Shown here: piece after piece, positions 11,611-52,400 of the stretch
How the letters are laid out: every line of letters starts with the position of its first letter
Position numbering within the stretch: position 1 is the stretch's first letter
Origin: Muraenolepis orangiensis
Taxonomy: Eukaryota; Chordata; Actinopteri; Gadiformes; Muraenolepididae
Direction of reading: 5' to 3'
NCBI GenBank assembly: GCA_027704905.1
Contig: CM051006.1
Span: 6,904,415-6,968,414, forward strand
DNA: 64,000 bases
Made by a program: the position numbers and the translations under genes
The notes under the pieces: generated by a model
What the model was told of the DNA's origin: nothing
What the model saw: only the letters and a program-made list of their open reading frames with translations
The model's database searches: none

Positions 11611-11770
11611 GGCTAGACGGACCTGAAACCCGCCGGCCCCCAGAAGAAGAGTCTGTTGCACTATAAATATTTGTGTTAATATTCCGCCTTCCCCGCCTTT
11701 CATTCTGGTGGTGGTGGTGGTGGATGAGGTGTCATATCTCCCCCCCACCCCGCCCCTGCGCAGCGCAGCG

Positions 11771-11934
<164 letters not shown>

Positions 11935-12257
11935 GCTTGTGCGTCTTGCAAAGGGCTGTTATAAATGCAATGAATTATTTGGTCGCGAATTGGCGGCACA
12001 TTTTCAACTCCAAACCGAATCCAAAAAGGACCACATGGACAGTTTGAGATGACGCAACAGTTGATGACGCAGCATCATCACCCAGGATGCTCCTAAAGAA
12101 ACCACTTCGGCGGGCCAGACTCATTTAAAAAAAAAAAAAAAAAAACATCTCTCCTTCCAGCTCTGCTCCACATAGGAGTCAATGTACAGTAGATCCCAAC
12201 TAGATCCCCGGAGAACCGTGAATATACAGACGGTCGGCCAGATAAGAGCTCCCCTAG

Positions 12258-12461
<204 letters not shown>

Positions 12462-12730
12462 CTGCTACAGTAAGCGAAACACTTCTTGAAAATAAACCGA
12501 ACAGGCGGGAATAAAAAGCAGGAGATGTTTGATTTATTGATTTATTTAGATATTTATTTGAGTGTTCAACGGGGAGCGACCTTCTCCTCGGTTCCGCTCA
12601 AAGCCTCAACGGCAATCTATAGACATATTTTGCAAGAGCAATGCATCGCAATGCATATTTAAGTTAAGGTGTGGTGCACCATCGTTTCAATGAAAACTCT
12701 CCAGCAATCGTGCACTGACAAATGCTATTA

Positions 12731-12736
12731 TTTATT
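12731..12736 (-). terminator. cwc27: candidate poly(A) signal of cwc27
   Basis: AATAAA on the minus strand, about 375 bp past the cwc27 stop codon. It is the first such hexamer met after the stop. Further copies follow at 12533-12558. Confidence 0.45.
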
Positions 12737-13110
12737 GATGAAGGAAGGGCACACATTTCAAAAGAAATATTAAGACAACAACACAAGACACATGTCTAAA
12801 AAAATTAAAAAACTGGAACATAACCCCCCCCCCCCCCCCCAAAAAAAACGAATTATGACATTACTCCGACTACAGGGATGATGGTACACACATCAAAGTG
12901 GACATCCTCCGTCCAGATGTTGGACGGGGGGGGGGACGGACAGACCGCTGTGTGCGTGCGTGTGTGTAAGTGTGGGTTTACTTTTTGAAGTCGGGGAGCA
13001 GAACCAGCGTTTCCCAGGCATGACCTCTCGAAGGGTCACCCATCCCCACCCCCCCACCCCCTGGCCACCCCCTGCGCCCCCTCCCCCACCACCCCCTCTC
13101 CCTCCCTCCC

Positions 13111-41764
<28,654 letters not shown>

Positions 41765-42537
41765 AGCGCCGTTTCTTCAGTTACTCAAATAACAAAAAAA
41801 GGTGTTCTGCTGTTGCAATTATGTGTGACAAATACTGCGATTAGTTCATACGTTTATGGACATTTTAAATAACTATGCACACGAACTGAATATACTCTGC
41901 AGACATATTCGCAACACCAACACAAGTGAGCACATTGTTTACATCAAGTACACGGGGGGATACATGTGACAAAAAAAAAATTATTTTAGTACAAATCGCT
42001 CTCAAAATGACAATATAACTAGTACTAGTGTACTTTATGGTATATTAAATGGGTTTTTACTTGAGACATTTCACTTTTTAAAACGTTAAACCACCAAACC
42101 AAAAACGACTAATAGTACAACCACCCCTCTTGTTATGTTTGCTATTGGGTTACTCCTTGTGTGTCGCTATAAACGACCCTCGGAAACAACAATCCCTGTC
42201 TCCAGATACTATAACGTTTTACAAACGTCTATGGTTAATGGTAAAAAATATATAAATAAAATTAATAAAAATATATAATTATAATATAATTTAAAGTAGT
42301 AATTGTAAAGTAAATCACATGACGTGATGGTTTGAAGCAGTGAAGACATGTGACACCACGAAAGTTCAAATACGGACAAGTCGATCCCACCCGAAATGCG
42401 GGGTTTTAGTCAGCAGGGGGCGCTGTTATTAAAAACAACAAAAAACGAAGTAGTAGTAGTCGGTGGTGGGGGGGGGGGCGGATACGGAACCACATCATCA
42501 GTGTAGTATAACCAGTCACAACACTTTGGGGAACACG
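41765..42537. promoter_or_regulatory. shared bidirectional intergenic region, cwc27/ppwd1
   Basis: The 773 bp between the two divergent start codons must contain both 5' UTRs and promoters. No TATA box is obvious at a proper distance from either ATG. The centre (42240-42300) is AT-rich, the ppwd1 side has a TCACATGACGTGATGG block (42315-42330) that resembles E-box/CRE sites, and a GGT/G run lies at 42462-42477. Site assignments are by eye. Confidence 0.6.
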
Positions 42538-42769
42538 ATGGCGGCAGAAGCACAGGCGACGGATTTGAAACGCAAAGCAGACGATAGTCAAACTGGAAAT
42601 GGAGACGGAGATGGAAATGGAGGAGAAGAAGGAGGAGGAGGAGAAGAGGACGACGAATGGGTCGGGCCCATGCCCAACGAAGCCTCACAGGCCAAGAAGA
42701 GAAAAGGTTACTGTCTTGTGTCTTGTTGGTTGAATGGGTGATGGTCGGGTTCTCGCTTTGTTTCGTGAC

Positions 42770-42818
<49 letters not shown>

Positions 42819-45800
42819 GACTTCTCCTTACTTCTTACTTCTAAGACCACCCATCGAACCAATACATTATTACATTTAGTTATTTAGCAGACGCTTTTAT
42901 CCAAAGTGTCTTACAATAGTGTGTTTCAACAAAGTCTCCAAGAACTGAACTCAGGCCTGTGTACTGAGCTCATGTGGAAGTACAATAAGTTCAGGTAAAA
43001 GTACAGTAAGGGAAACGTACAATAAGTTGGCAAACAATATATAACAATATCTAGGACAGACTTACATTAGTTATTTAGCAGACGCCAAAGCGACTTACAA
43101 TGTGTGTTTCAAACGAGGTTTAAAGGTAAGAGAACAACTCGTCACCAGAAGTCAAAAGTGTGTTTAATTTCTAACAAGTTTCCAATAACTGAACCAGTAA
43201 TCAGGTAGAAAGTACAATAAGTTCAGGTAAAAGTACAGTAAGGTGAAAGTACAATAAGTTGGCAAACAATATAGAACAATATCTATAATATCTAATCTAC
43301 TTAGATAATGGACTAAGCACTAGGAGGACGGACCCGGGTGGTGTGTCCTGTAGAGATGGGTTTCAGCCTGTGGCTGAAGGTGAACCATCCTCATTGACGT
43401 GTGTTCTTTTATTTTTATTTGATCTTTCCAGTGTTGGAATACGAACGTCTTTACCTGAACAACTTGCCATCGGCTGCCATGTATGAAAAGAGTTACATGC
43501 ACCGAGACGTTATCAGTCACCTCGTCTGCTCCAAGTAAGCGCTGGTCTGCTTCGTCGTATACATGTCCCATGTTGTAATAATAATAATAATAATGATGAT
43601 GATGATTTATTGGTAAGTAGTTGTCAGGCTTTGTCTGTAATGTATGTCCTTTTCATAGGACGGACTTCATCATCACTGCCAGCCAGGATGGCCACGTCAA
43701 ATTCTGGAAGAAAAGGGAGGACATAGGAGTAGAGTTTGTGAAGCACTTTCGCAGTCATATTGGTGAGCACACGGTTCACCATAAGGCACCGTTCTTACAC
43801 CATTACATATGTACATGTTGAGACATCGTTGTACATTTTTAAAAACGTATTTGTTCACTTCGCAGGATTCCTGGAATGCATCGCTGTCAGTTCCGAGGGG
43901 GCGATTTTCTGCTCGGTCGGAGACGACCAGGCTATGAAAGTGTTCGATGTTGTCAACTTCGACATGATCAACATGCTGAAACTGGGGTATGCGCTAACTC
44001 CTCTGCGAAAGCATCGCGTGCCGTTGAAAGATATCAAACGTAGATATTGTCTGTGTGTGTGTGCCAGTGACAAAAGGGCACCTAGCTTTAAGGCTGGGAA
44101 GTCTGACTGATGTTCCACCGTTCGTTCCTCTTTTGACAGCTTCCACCCGGGCCAGTGTGAATGGATCTACAACCCGGGAGACCCCATCTACACCGTGGCC
44201 GTGTCGGAGAAGACCACGGGGAAGATCTTCGTGTTCGACGGACGCGGGAGCAACGAGCCGCTCCACGTCTTCGACAAGATGCACAGCTCCCCGCTGTCCA
44301 AGATCTGCCTGAACCCCAAATTCAAGGTCATCGTTTCGGCGGACAAATCGGGAATGATCGAATACTGGACCGGCTTCCGGAACGACTTCAAGTTCCCCAA
44401 GTACGTGGAGTGGCAGTACAAAACGGACACGGACTTGTATGAGTTTGCCAAGAACAAGACGTACCCCACCAGCTTGACGTTCTCCCCCGACGGCAAGAAA
44501 ATGGCCACCATTTCCCCTGACCGGAAAGTGAGAATCTTCCGGTTCCTCACAGGGAAACTGATGAGGGTGTTCGACGAGTCATTGCCGGTAGGTTTCTTTG
44601 TGTGTCTCTCATCACACTTGGATTTTTTTTGGGTTTTATCCACTGAGGTGTGTGTGTGTGTGATCCATTCGATAGTCACACAGAAGCACTGCATTGCTTC
44701 TGTAAGCGCCTGCATTTCCCATTTCCATCCCCATGGGTTAAGGAAAGTGTCATCTTATGTTCACTGGATGAAGCAATGTACAGGCTGCTTATGCCGCTTA
44801 TCGCCCTCAATCTTCACATATTCCCCCCCCCCCCCCCACCAGATGTTCACCGAGCTGCAGCAGATGAGGCAGCAGTTGCCCGACATGGAGTTCGGGAGAC
44901 GCATGGCCCAGGAGAGGGAGCTGGAGAAGGTGGACGGCATCCGACTGACCAACATCGTCTTCGACGAGACCGGACACTTTGTCCTCTACGGCACCATGCT
45001 GGGCATCAAGGTCATCAACGTGGAAACCAACAGGTCAGTGAACGCCACCCCAATGGCTGCTTCAGTCCAAACCATGAATTTGAAAATGGAACACAAATGC
45101 GAGGGCTCCACCCAGATGGATCCTTGTCCTGACCAGAGACATGCCGCCTAAATCAAGATCTATTTGAATGATTTGTGACTAATCCACACGACCTTCCGTG
45201 TTAACTTTGCTTTGTAAACATGACAATTTCAAATGATTTCAACCTTAAAAAAAAAAACTAAAATCACCGGGAAAAAAAACATGCTACCAATGCACCACAA
45301 GTGAAGTGGCGGGTCTACAACCATTTGTAAACCCAGGGGCAACGCCTGCCCACACTCTGTGTGAATCTCCTTGTTCACATCTATCAAACAACGCTCCGTA
45401 ACACTTTGTCTTCTGGGGCCACCCTCAGGTGCGTGCGGATCCTGGGGAAGCTGGAGAACATCCGCGTGGTGCAGCTGGGTCTGTTCCAGGGCATCGCCAA
45501 GACCAGTAATGTGGCGCCCACCGTGGAGATGACGGCCTCGGACAACCCGGCCCTGCAGAACAAGGAGGCCGACCCCACCATCTTCTGCACCGCGTTCAAA
45601 AAGAACCGCTTCTACATGGTGAGTAGACGGAAGACTGCATATCACACACATATCTATCTATCTCTACATCTATCTCTTTCTTAGCTATCATTTTAAGAAA
45701 AGTGGCTTCCAAGCATGTGTAGTAGTTGGGGTCACATCCTCGTGGGTTAGGAATGGGATCTTTGACTCCCAGCTGAAAGGTTCTTGGTCCGAACCCTGAT

Positions 45801-47873
45801 TTCTCCTCAATGACTTGGATCTAAATTCACTTCACTTGCCCAAGTCGCTTTTGATAAGATAGCCTCTTCTGCTCTGTCTGGTCAGTCTTTCTGCTGCATA
45901 ACAACAGTTTGTCAAGAGGAGGAGGAGGAGGAGGAGGAGGAGGAGTGAAAAAGTGTCTTTCTATATAACACGTCTCCTTTGGTCCCAGTTCTCCAAGAGG
46001 GAGCCGGTGGACACCAAGAGCGCCGAGTCGGACCGTGACGTGTTCAACGAGAAGCCGTCCAAGGAGGAGGTGATGGCCGCCACGCAGGCCGAGGGCCCCA
46101 AGAGGGTTTCGGACAGCGCCATCATCCACACCACCATGGGGGACATCCACATCAAGCTCTTCCCCGTCGAGTACGTCCCCCCTGTTTATCGTGATGCGAT
46201 CGGCACCGTTCTTGTGGTGAAGCTGCCTCTCCTGGCTCCACCGAACCATACGTTACGTTATGTCTTCCATGTACCGATTCTGTCTAATTTAGCAGGAATG
46301 CCTGTGCCAACAATCGCAGTTTGGTCTTTGTGGTGAGACATTTTGTGTAATGTTGTCCACAAACTCTGTGCGTCGATTCCAAAAGACCGAACCGCTATAA
46401 GGCCATTGTATCCTTTCGTGGCCGGTGTATTCATGCTAAATGCCCCTTGGCACAATCGGTAATTGTTTTTTTAATTATTTTGATGTTTTAGTGAAAGCCA
46501 TGTCACCCAGACCTGTGTGGTCCTTTTCTATAACTGACTCACCCATGCTAAGACTGTATACACAAGTCTCACTAGTGTACATTCTGTAAAGATACACCGT
46601 TTCAGTTTTTCCTCCGAGGGCTATTATTAATGGCTAATCGGTTGTATTTTTGTACCATGTGTGATGTGGGTTTATTTTTTTTTTGGTCTTATGTATGCAT
46701 AACATGACTCTTCTCTTGCGGCATCACAGATGCCCCAAAACGGTGGAGAACTTCTGTGTTCATAGCAGAAACGGCTACTTCAACGGACACATATTCCACA
46801 GAGTCATCAAGGTGTGTTTGGTTTATTTTCTGTCCTTATGAGCAGTGTGGTGTTTGCATTTTATTTTGATTCTCCGGAAAGGGGACAGTTAAGTCGATCG
46901 ACGGCTTCAGGGAATGCCGTGTTTCAGATCATTATGTAGATATTTATCGACAAAAAGTAGACGATCAACAATAGAATCGGCGTCAATGCCCCTTGCAGAG
47001 TCCTGGTTTTAACTTTCAGGAAAACAATTTCCCTTGGGTAAAGTAATCTGAAAAACCTTCCATGGACTTATTTTTTTTTGGGGGTTTCTGTTTATCATTT
47101 ATTTGTTCTTAAACCACGCAGGGCTTCATGGTCCAGACCGGGGACCCCACGGGCACGGGGATGGGAGGAGAGAGCATCTGGGGCGGGGAGTTCGAGGACG
47201 AGTTCCACGCCACGCTGAGACACGACCGGCCCTACACCCTCAGCATGGCCAACGGGGGGCCCGGCACCAACGGCTCACAGTTCTTCCTCACCGTCGTGCC
47301 CACTGTGAGTCACCTCCTGGGGAGGGAGGGAGAGATGAATGTCAGGATGTCACTTTTTTTATTTGTTGCAATAATAATAATGTATTCAGTTGACATTGTG
47401 CGTTTCTAAATACGCAAAGCGTTTTACAGACGGAGTCAAATTACACACGGTAAAATCGTTTTAATAGTAACGAAAAAAACCTATGAGTATATTATAATTC
47501 ATATAAATAAGATTATTAATTTAGTGTCATATGGGATAAAGGCTAGGACGTTTCAATCTTTTCTTCACATTGAGTTGTATTGTTTTTGTGGGGAGTTCTC
47601 CGACTAAATGTTAGGGTTGACTTAAAGTTGAATAGATGGATAGTAAGTAACCGTGGCTGTGTTTGACTCCTCGTCTACAACATTTCATTCGGTTTCAACT
47701 ATTGTTCCCTTGCGCTTGGTGTTTTTCAGCCGTGGCTGGACAACAAGCACACTGTGTTCGGGAGGAGTGCTAAAGGCATGGAGGTGGTGCAGAGGATCTC
47801 CAACGTCAAGGTCAACCCCAAGACGGACAAACCGTACGAGGACATCAGCATCATTAACATCACCGTCAAGTGA
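42538..47873 (+). CDS. ppwd1: Ppwd1, WD40-repeat and cyclophilin peptidyl-prolyl isomerase
   Basis: Eleven exons: 42538-42706, 43432-43534, 43659-43762, 43866-43986, 44140-44587, 44843-45033, 45429-45618, 45989-46170, 46730-46811, 47122-47304, 47730-47873. All splice sites are GT-AG and phases close to 638 aa (human 646). Residues 1-55 are a charged, Gly/Glu-rich N-terminus, variable in the family. About 60-400 form WD40 blades (TASQDGHVKFWKK, FCSVGDDQAMKVFDV, VSADKSGMIEYW, SPDGKKMATISPDRKVRIF). From about 485 to the end is a cyclophilin domain with the catalytic arginine (FHR, R527) and tryptophan (PTPW, W593), so it should be active, unlike Cwc27. The site loop is ANGGPGTNGSQ instead of the usual ANAGxxTNGSQ. 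Ppwd1 is a nuclear protein of the C-complex spliceosome. The gene is head to head with cwc27 and tail to tail with trim23. Confidence 0.98.
42768..42810. repeat. (TAG)n microsatellite
   Basis: About 14 TAG units, then GGT units, in ppwd1 intron 1. Confidence 0.95.
42875..43285 (-). mobile_element. duplicated SINE/LINE tail block in ppwd1 intron 1
   Basis: Two copies (42875-43052 and 43063-43285) each have GTTATTTAGCAGACGC, CTTACAATAGTGTGTTTC (the second varies), CAAGTTTCCAATAACTGAAC-like text and GTACAATAAGTTGGCAAACA followed by ATAT-AACAATATCT. The second copy lacks part of the CTTTTATCCAAAG motif. The reverse complement carries the L2-like tail. Confidence 0.75.
45738..45860 (+). mobile_element. 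tRNA-like SINE in ppwd1 intron 7
   Basis: Contains GTGGGTTAGGAATGGGATC, TTTGACTCCCAGCTGAAAGG, TTCTTGGTCCGAACCCTGAT (B-box-like) and CCCAAGTCGCTTTTGATAAG (L2-like tail). Same block order as the clear SINE at 27.44 kb. Confidence 0.65.
45917..45945. repeat. (GGA)n microsatellite
   Basis: About nine GGA units, 45 bp from the acceptor of ppwd1 exon 8. Confidence 0.95.
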
Positions 47874-47947
47874 TCGATCAGGAGCATCGCCTCTATTTTT
47901 TATTATCCAATTGTACAGATGTGATTTACGTTGTTTTTTAAAAACAG

Positions 47948-47953
47948 AATAAA
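47948..47953 (+). terminator. ppwd1: poly(A) signal of ppwd1
   Basis: AATAAA lies 75 bp past the stop codon and is followed by GTGTTTATCC and TTGTAGTCTCG. It gives a very short 3' UTR of about 100 bp. Confidence 0.8.
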
Positions 47954-48049
47954 GTGTTTATCCAAGGACGATTGTAGTCTCGTCATTCTCCGCCATTTAG
48001 TTATTTACTCTGAATTCAGATACAGGTCTTTTAAAGTGGCAAGCATGGG

Positions 48050-48140
48050 TAAGGACGCCTACACAAAGGTTTCCCGCATTGGGGATCAAACCCAGTACCC
48101 CTTTTAGCTGGGAGTTGACCCAAGCCACTACACTCACTAT
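48050..48140 (-). mobile_element. tRNA-like SINE head fragment between ppwd1 and trim23
   Basis: The minus strand reads AGTGTAGTGGCTTGGGTC, AACTCCCAGCTAAAAGGGG and TACTGGGTTTGATCCCCAAT (B-box-like). Confidence 0.55.
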
Positions 48141-48254
48141 AACATTTTGTATTGACACAAGGTGGCTTGGTTACTGCCGTTTCGGTTGTACACGAATGCA
48201 GTTGCTATGGGGCGTTAGCACAGTCAAGTCAATTCATCCAGTCAGATTTTCAAC

Positions 48255-48260
48255 TTTATT
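48255..48260 (-). terminator. trim23: candidate poly(A) signal of trim23
   Basis: AATAAA on the minus strand (TTTATT on the plus). It gives a 3' UTR of about 1.25 kb and leaves about 300 bp between the convergent trim23 and ppwd1 ends. The stretch 48261-49490 looks unique and non-coding, as expected for this UTR. Confidence 0.5.
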
Positions 48261-49490
48261 TTACAGCATCACAACTTACAAAAGCCACCACTGGTAACAA
48301 AGGAATTGATGGTTTCGCTGTACTTCTACGCGTCGTCGATAAAGGGCAATTCCCACAATTCAAGAAAAAACACAAAAGGAACCAGGAAGGAGAAGGCTTT
48401 GCATACATGCAGGGTTTTTTCCTTTACATATTAGGTACAAGTAAAACATTACATAGCAATGACACTTCTAATCAAATGATGGCTCCTTTTGAATATGCAA
48501 TAGAAAACATGTCCGTGTTAATGCGTTTCACATCTACGTAAGATATCGATGTACGTTATTTTCAAAGGGTATTATCACGGACGGCGAAGGAAAATGGACT
48601 GGAAAAAGAGACCAGGTTTTGTTTGCAACACGATTGACAGCAGATGGTTAATCCTCCGACTGGCGACAGAGTTGAGTAGTAAGTTAATTGCGTTCAACGT
48701 CAACACGGCCCACTCGCAGAACACTTTCATAATCTTTCCTGCCTCACAACTACCACGTTCTCCCCATCCCTACACACACACTTAAATAAAGTCATTAGTA
48801 AACTTTGTTCGTCGACAAGATACGTTACATTCAATGTACATGGGTAACTCTTAAACCAAACCGGGTGCCGTTTAGAGACCAGCTGTGGCACTAAATACAC
48901 TTAAAGTAAATGACAGTTATTCTGCAATTTCCATGCTAGTCCGGAGAACCGAGAAAGTGTAACTATAAACCGTGTCTTGTATCATTGATCGATATTGGTC
49001 ACATTGTGATTATGAAGGATAGCAAAACAGACACAATTCACTTTGTTGGAAAGGGGCGAAAGAGGGTACATTTCTCTACATTTTTTACTAAGAGTAAATA
49101 CATGAGGGACGTCAGACTGTACATAAATAAGCATCACAGAGGGGTCCTTAACAAGTGGACACATTCACACAAGTATCCCCGTGGGAATCCTGGAAGCTTT
49201 TAAGTTTTTAGTATCAAGGTTACGTTGACCGGTTTGAGTGAGATACGTTCTTTTAAGAAAGAATGGAATTCAATTCCAATGCGTCGAATACTCTATCGGC
49301 CAGTCAGCCGCCAAAGTTCTTACACAAGAGATCCCTCTCCACCAGAGTAAACTAGTATTAGTGTTGTAAAGTATTAAGCCGCAGCAGTTGTGGAGGTTTT
49401 GAAGGGACCTGTTGGGACTTGTTACGAGACAGAAGGTGAAAGGCTAGCCGGAGGGACCACCCAGAGGAAGAAAGAGGAGAGGGGATCTGT

Positions 49491-52400
49491 TCAGGCCACA
49501 TCCAGGACCCCGGCGGCCACCAGCTGCCTGGAGAGCCAGTCCAGGCCCTCGTGGAGGCCCACCCCGCTGCGGGCGTCACAGCCCTGGATGTGCCAGCTCC
49601 TCCCGCAGCACAGCTTGTGGAGACTCAGGAGCTCCGTCATTTCCTCCACGGACACCACCCCCGGGACGTCCTGCCACGCATCAACAATTAGATTAGATTC
49701 AAAATGTTTTGTTATTGTAAGTACAGCGAAAATAATCTAACCAGAGTGCAAATGTAACCGTAAAGTGCATGGTAATATATAATGTACAGTGGTTAAATAA
49801 GATGTAAAAACAGGTATGAAATAACTTGTAGAGTAGGTATGAGATACGTGCATCGTGTCACACACACACTTGAAGATTAATATATATGGTAAGTACAGTA
49901 AAAATGTACATGGCTATCATCAATAACAAGATTGGTTCAGGTTTGTTTTGTTTAGCCCGCTAGCACATACCACGCGAACAGCGTTCGGAGAGCTAGCTTT
50001 CATACATACAACACAGCAGATAGCTCCCTAGCTAGCTCTAGCCGTACCTGTTTGTTCGCAAATATGAGCAGCAGGGCGTCCCTAAGCTCCTTCTCCGTCA
50101 GTAGCTTGGCTAGCTCGCTGTGGGCCTCCATCAGTCTGTCCCGGTGACAGCTGTCAATCACAAACACCACCGCTGTGGGAAACAAATAAAGAGAGGACCG
50201 GGGTTGAACATCAAAAATATTTTTTATAGTTAATAACATAACTAAATTGTATTCATGATGCTGCTGCACTACTGGCACTTTAAAATGCTTTCTGCACAAT
50301 TCAAAACATTTAAATACAGTACAGTGTGTTTATTTGTATAGTATAGTGTTTCAGTAAATGGGGAGTAAGCGTTCTATTTCTACTTGTTTCATATGGCGAA
50401 TAAAAACATCTTCAATCTCGACTCTTAATTCCACTGAAAGGAGCACCAAGATCATAAAAGAGTAGCATAGACGTTACCTTGCGTGTTCAGATAGTAGTGT
50501 TTCCATAGAGGCCTGAGCTTGTGTTTACCACCCACATCCCAGATGGTGAATTTCAAGTTCTTGTATTCCACCGTCTCCACGTTGAACCCTGGAATCAAAA
50601 ACAAGTGAAGGTTTTAAAAACGTGCGTTGCGCCGTCCGTCATCTTAAAAAAAAAGGATACAGCTATAACTGTAGCTACAGCTCGAGCCACTAGAGGGTGC
50701 CGATGGGAACACTCGGGCACACTCGGGCTAAACAATTCAGCAAAAAATTGTATGGAAATCACAATATGGCCATGTTTGCAATATCCAATATCCATGTGCA
50801 ATAAGGGTAAAATGTGTAAATGTAAAAATTAAGTAATGTATACATTAAAAAGTATAAATAAAGAACCGTAGTTCTGCAGAGATGTTCTGGTTTGTTGGCA
50901 TCATCATCAATATGATTTTGTTCACCATATTGTTCAGCCCTACATTTGGCAACGGAAAGCTGTGAATATGTAAACTAATGAATGCATGGAGATCTCACAA
51001 CGGGATCTTATTGGACGGTGGACTTACCAATGGTGGGGATGGGCTGCATGAACTCATCTTGTTTGAGCTTAAAGAGGATGGTGGTCTTGCCCGCTCCATC
51101 CAGCCCTAAAGTTACGACTCGGATCTCCATCTTGGGGCCAATGTGCACTCGGTTGTCCTGGGAACACAGAAGAAAAAACTCCTCAGCACTTTGCAACACA
51201 ACGCAACGTTCCACAATGACTGAACAGTTATTATTAAACATTGTTGGAAAGTTCAAAATAGGTCAAAGTTAAAGTAATTCAACATTAGTCATTTGACACT
51301 TCCCAAGCATCGTACAGTAAGTTGTATTAGACACCCATCATTAAGAAGCAGGTAGAAGTTGGGCTCAAGGAACCAGGTACCTTGGTGAAGGTGACGGGGA
51401 TGCCGGCATCCAGCTGAATGTGGTCCGCTAGCTCAGTGAACTGGTGCTGCTGCTTCTGGAGGGTCTCCAGCAGGCAGTTGATCTCCTGCTTGGCCAGAAC
51501 AACCCTGCAGTCGTCCTGAGGCCAAAAAAACAAAAAGGGTAGATTACGTTTCAGTTTCAGTTGAACCTTTGCGGTGATGACCTGATAGGGGCGGGGCGGG
51601 GGGGTACTTTGAATACAGTCAAATAGTATGCAAAAACAACAACAAAAAAGCCAGGGAGAGTTTCACAGCAAACATGGAGAACTTTTTGTTAGATACTTTG
51701 CTCGTATACGTTCACAAAACTAGGGAAACGCCGTGTTCTCTTGCCAGGCAAAGCTGTAAAAACAACCGCTCTTACTATGCAAGTAAAGCATTTATTGGGA
51801 CTACTACAACCCCCCCCCCCCCCCCCAATATTCTTTACTATTTGGAGATTTCCTCCAAGGCGTCAAAGTGATGGTGAACTCAAGAGACGGGCCATTACGC
51901 AAGGGTTTGGAGGCCGGGCCCTCCCCTCTGCCCCGCTCCTACCCACCTGCTGTAGGGTCTTCTCGCAGTGCAGGCAGGCGGTGGACACCTGGGACAGCAG
52001 GATGGTCATGTCCTCCTGCTGCTGCCGCAGCCAGATCAGCCTCTCCCGGACGTGGGCGTCCACCACGCTCAGGGCCATCTCCTCCTGCCGGCACAGAGTC
52101 TCGTGGAGGTCCGCAAAGTAGGCCCTGACGCAGGACCGCGCACTCTCCGCCGTGCCCGGCACCTGGTGGGGGAGGAGACTCTGTTTAGAAAGGCCAAATA
52201 TTTCATATTTAAACATTTACAAAAACGGAATAATATGAAATATATATATATCAAATTAAATGATGTCATGTGTATAATCATTATTTCAATCATACATTCC
52301 TATTGATAGAAAAACGAATGAATAACCATAATAATAACAACCCTCCTCTTCCCAATGAGATATAAATGATTTTAATGAGCAGGTAAGGGTTAGGGCCTCT

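Noticed and set aside
44195..45151. Single 318-codon frame covering ppwd1 exons
   Set aside because: Reads through the introns at 44588-44842 and beyond 45033; the conserved protein requires splicing there.
51028..51157. ARF-like GTPase exons considered as a separate arf/arl gene
   Set aside because: Exon phases join directly to the RING/B-box/coiled-coil exons and the fusion is the known Trim23 architecture.
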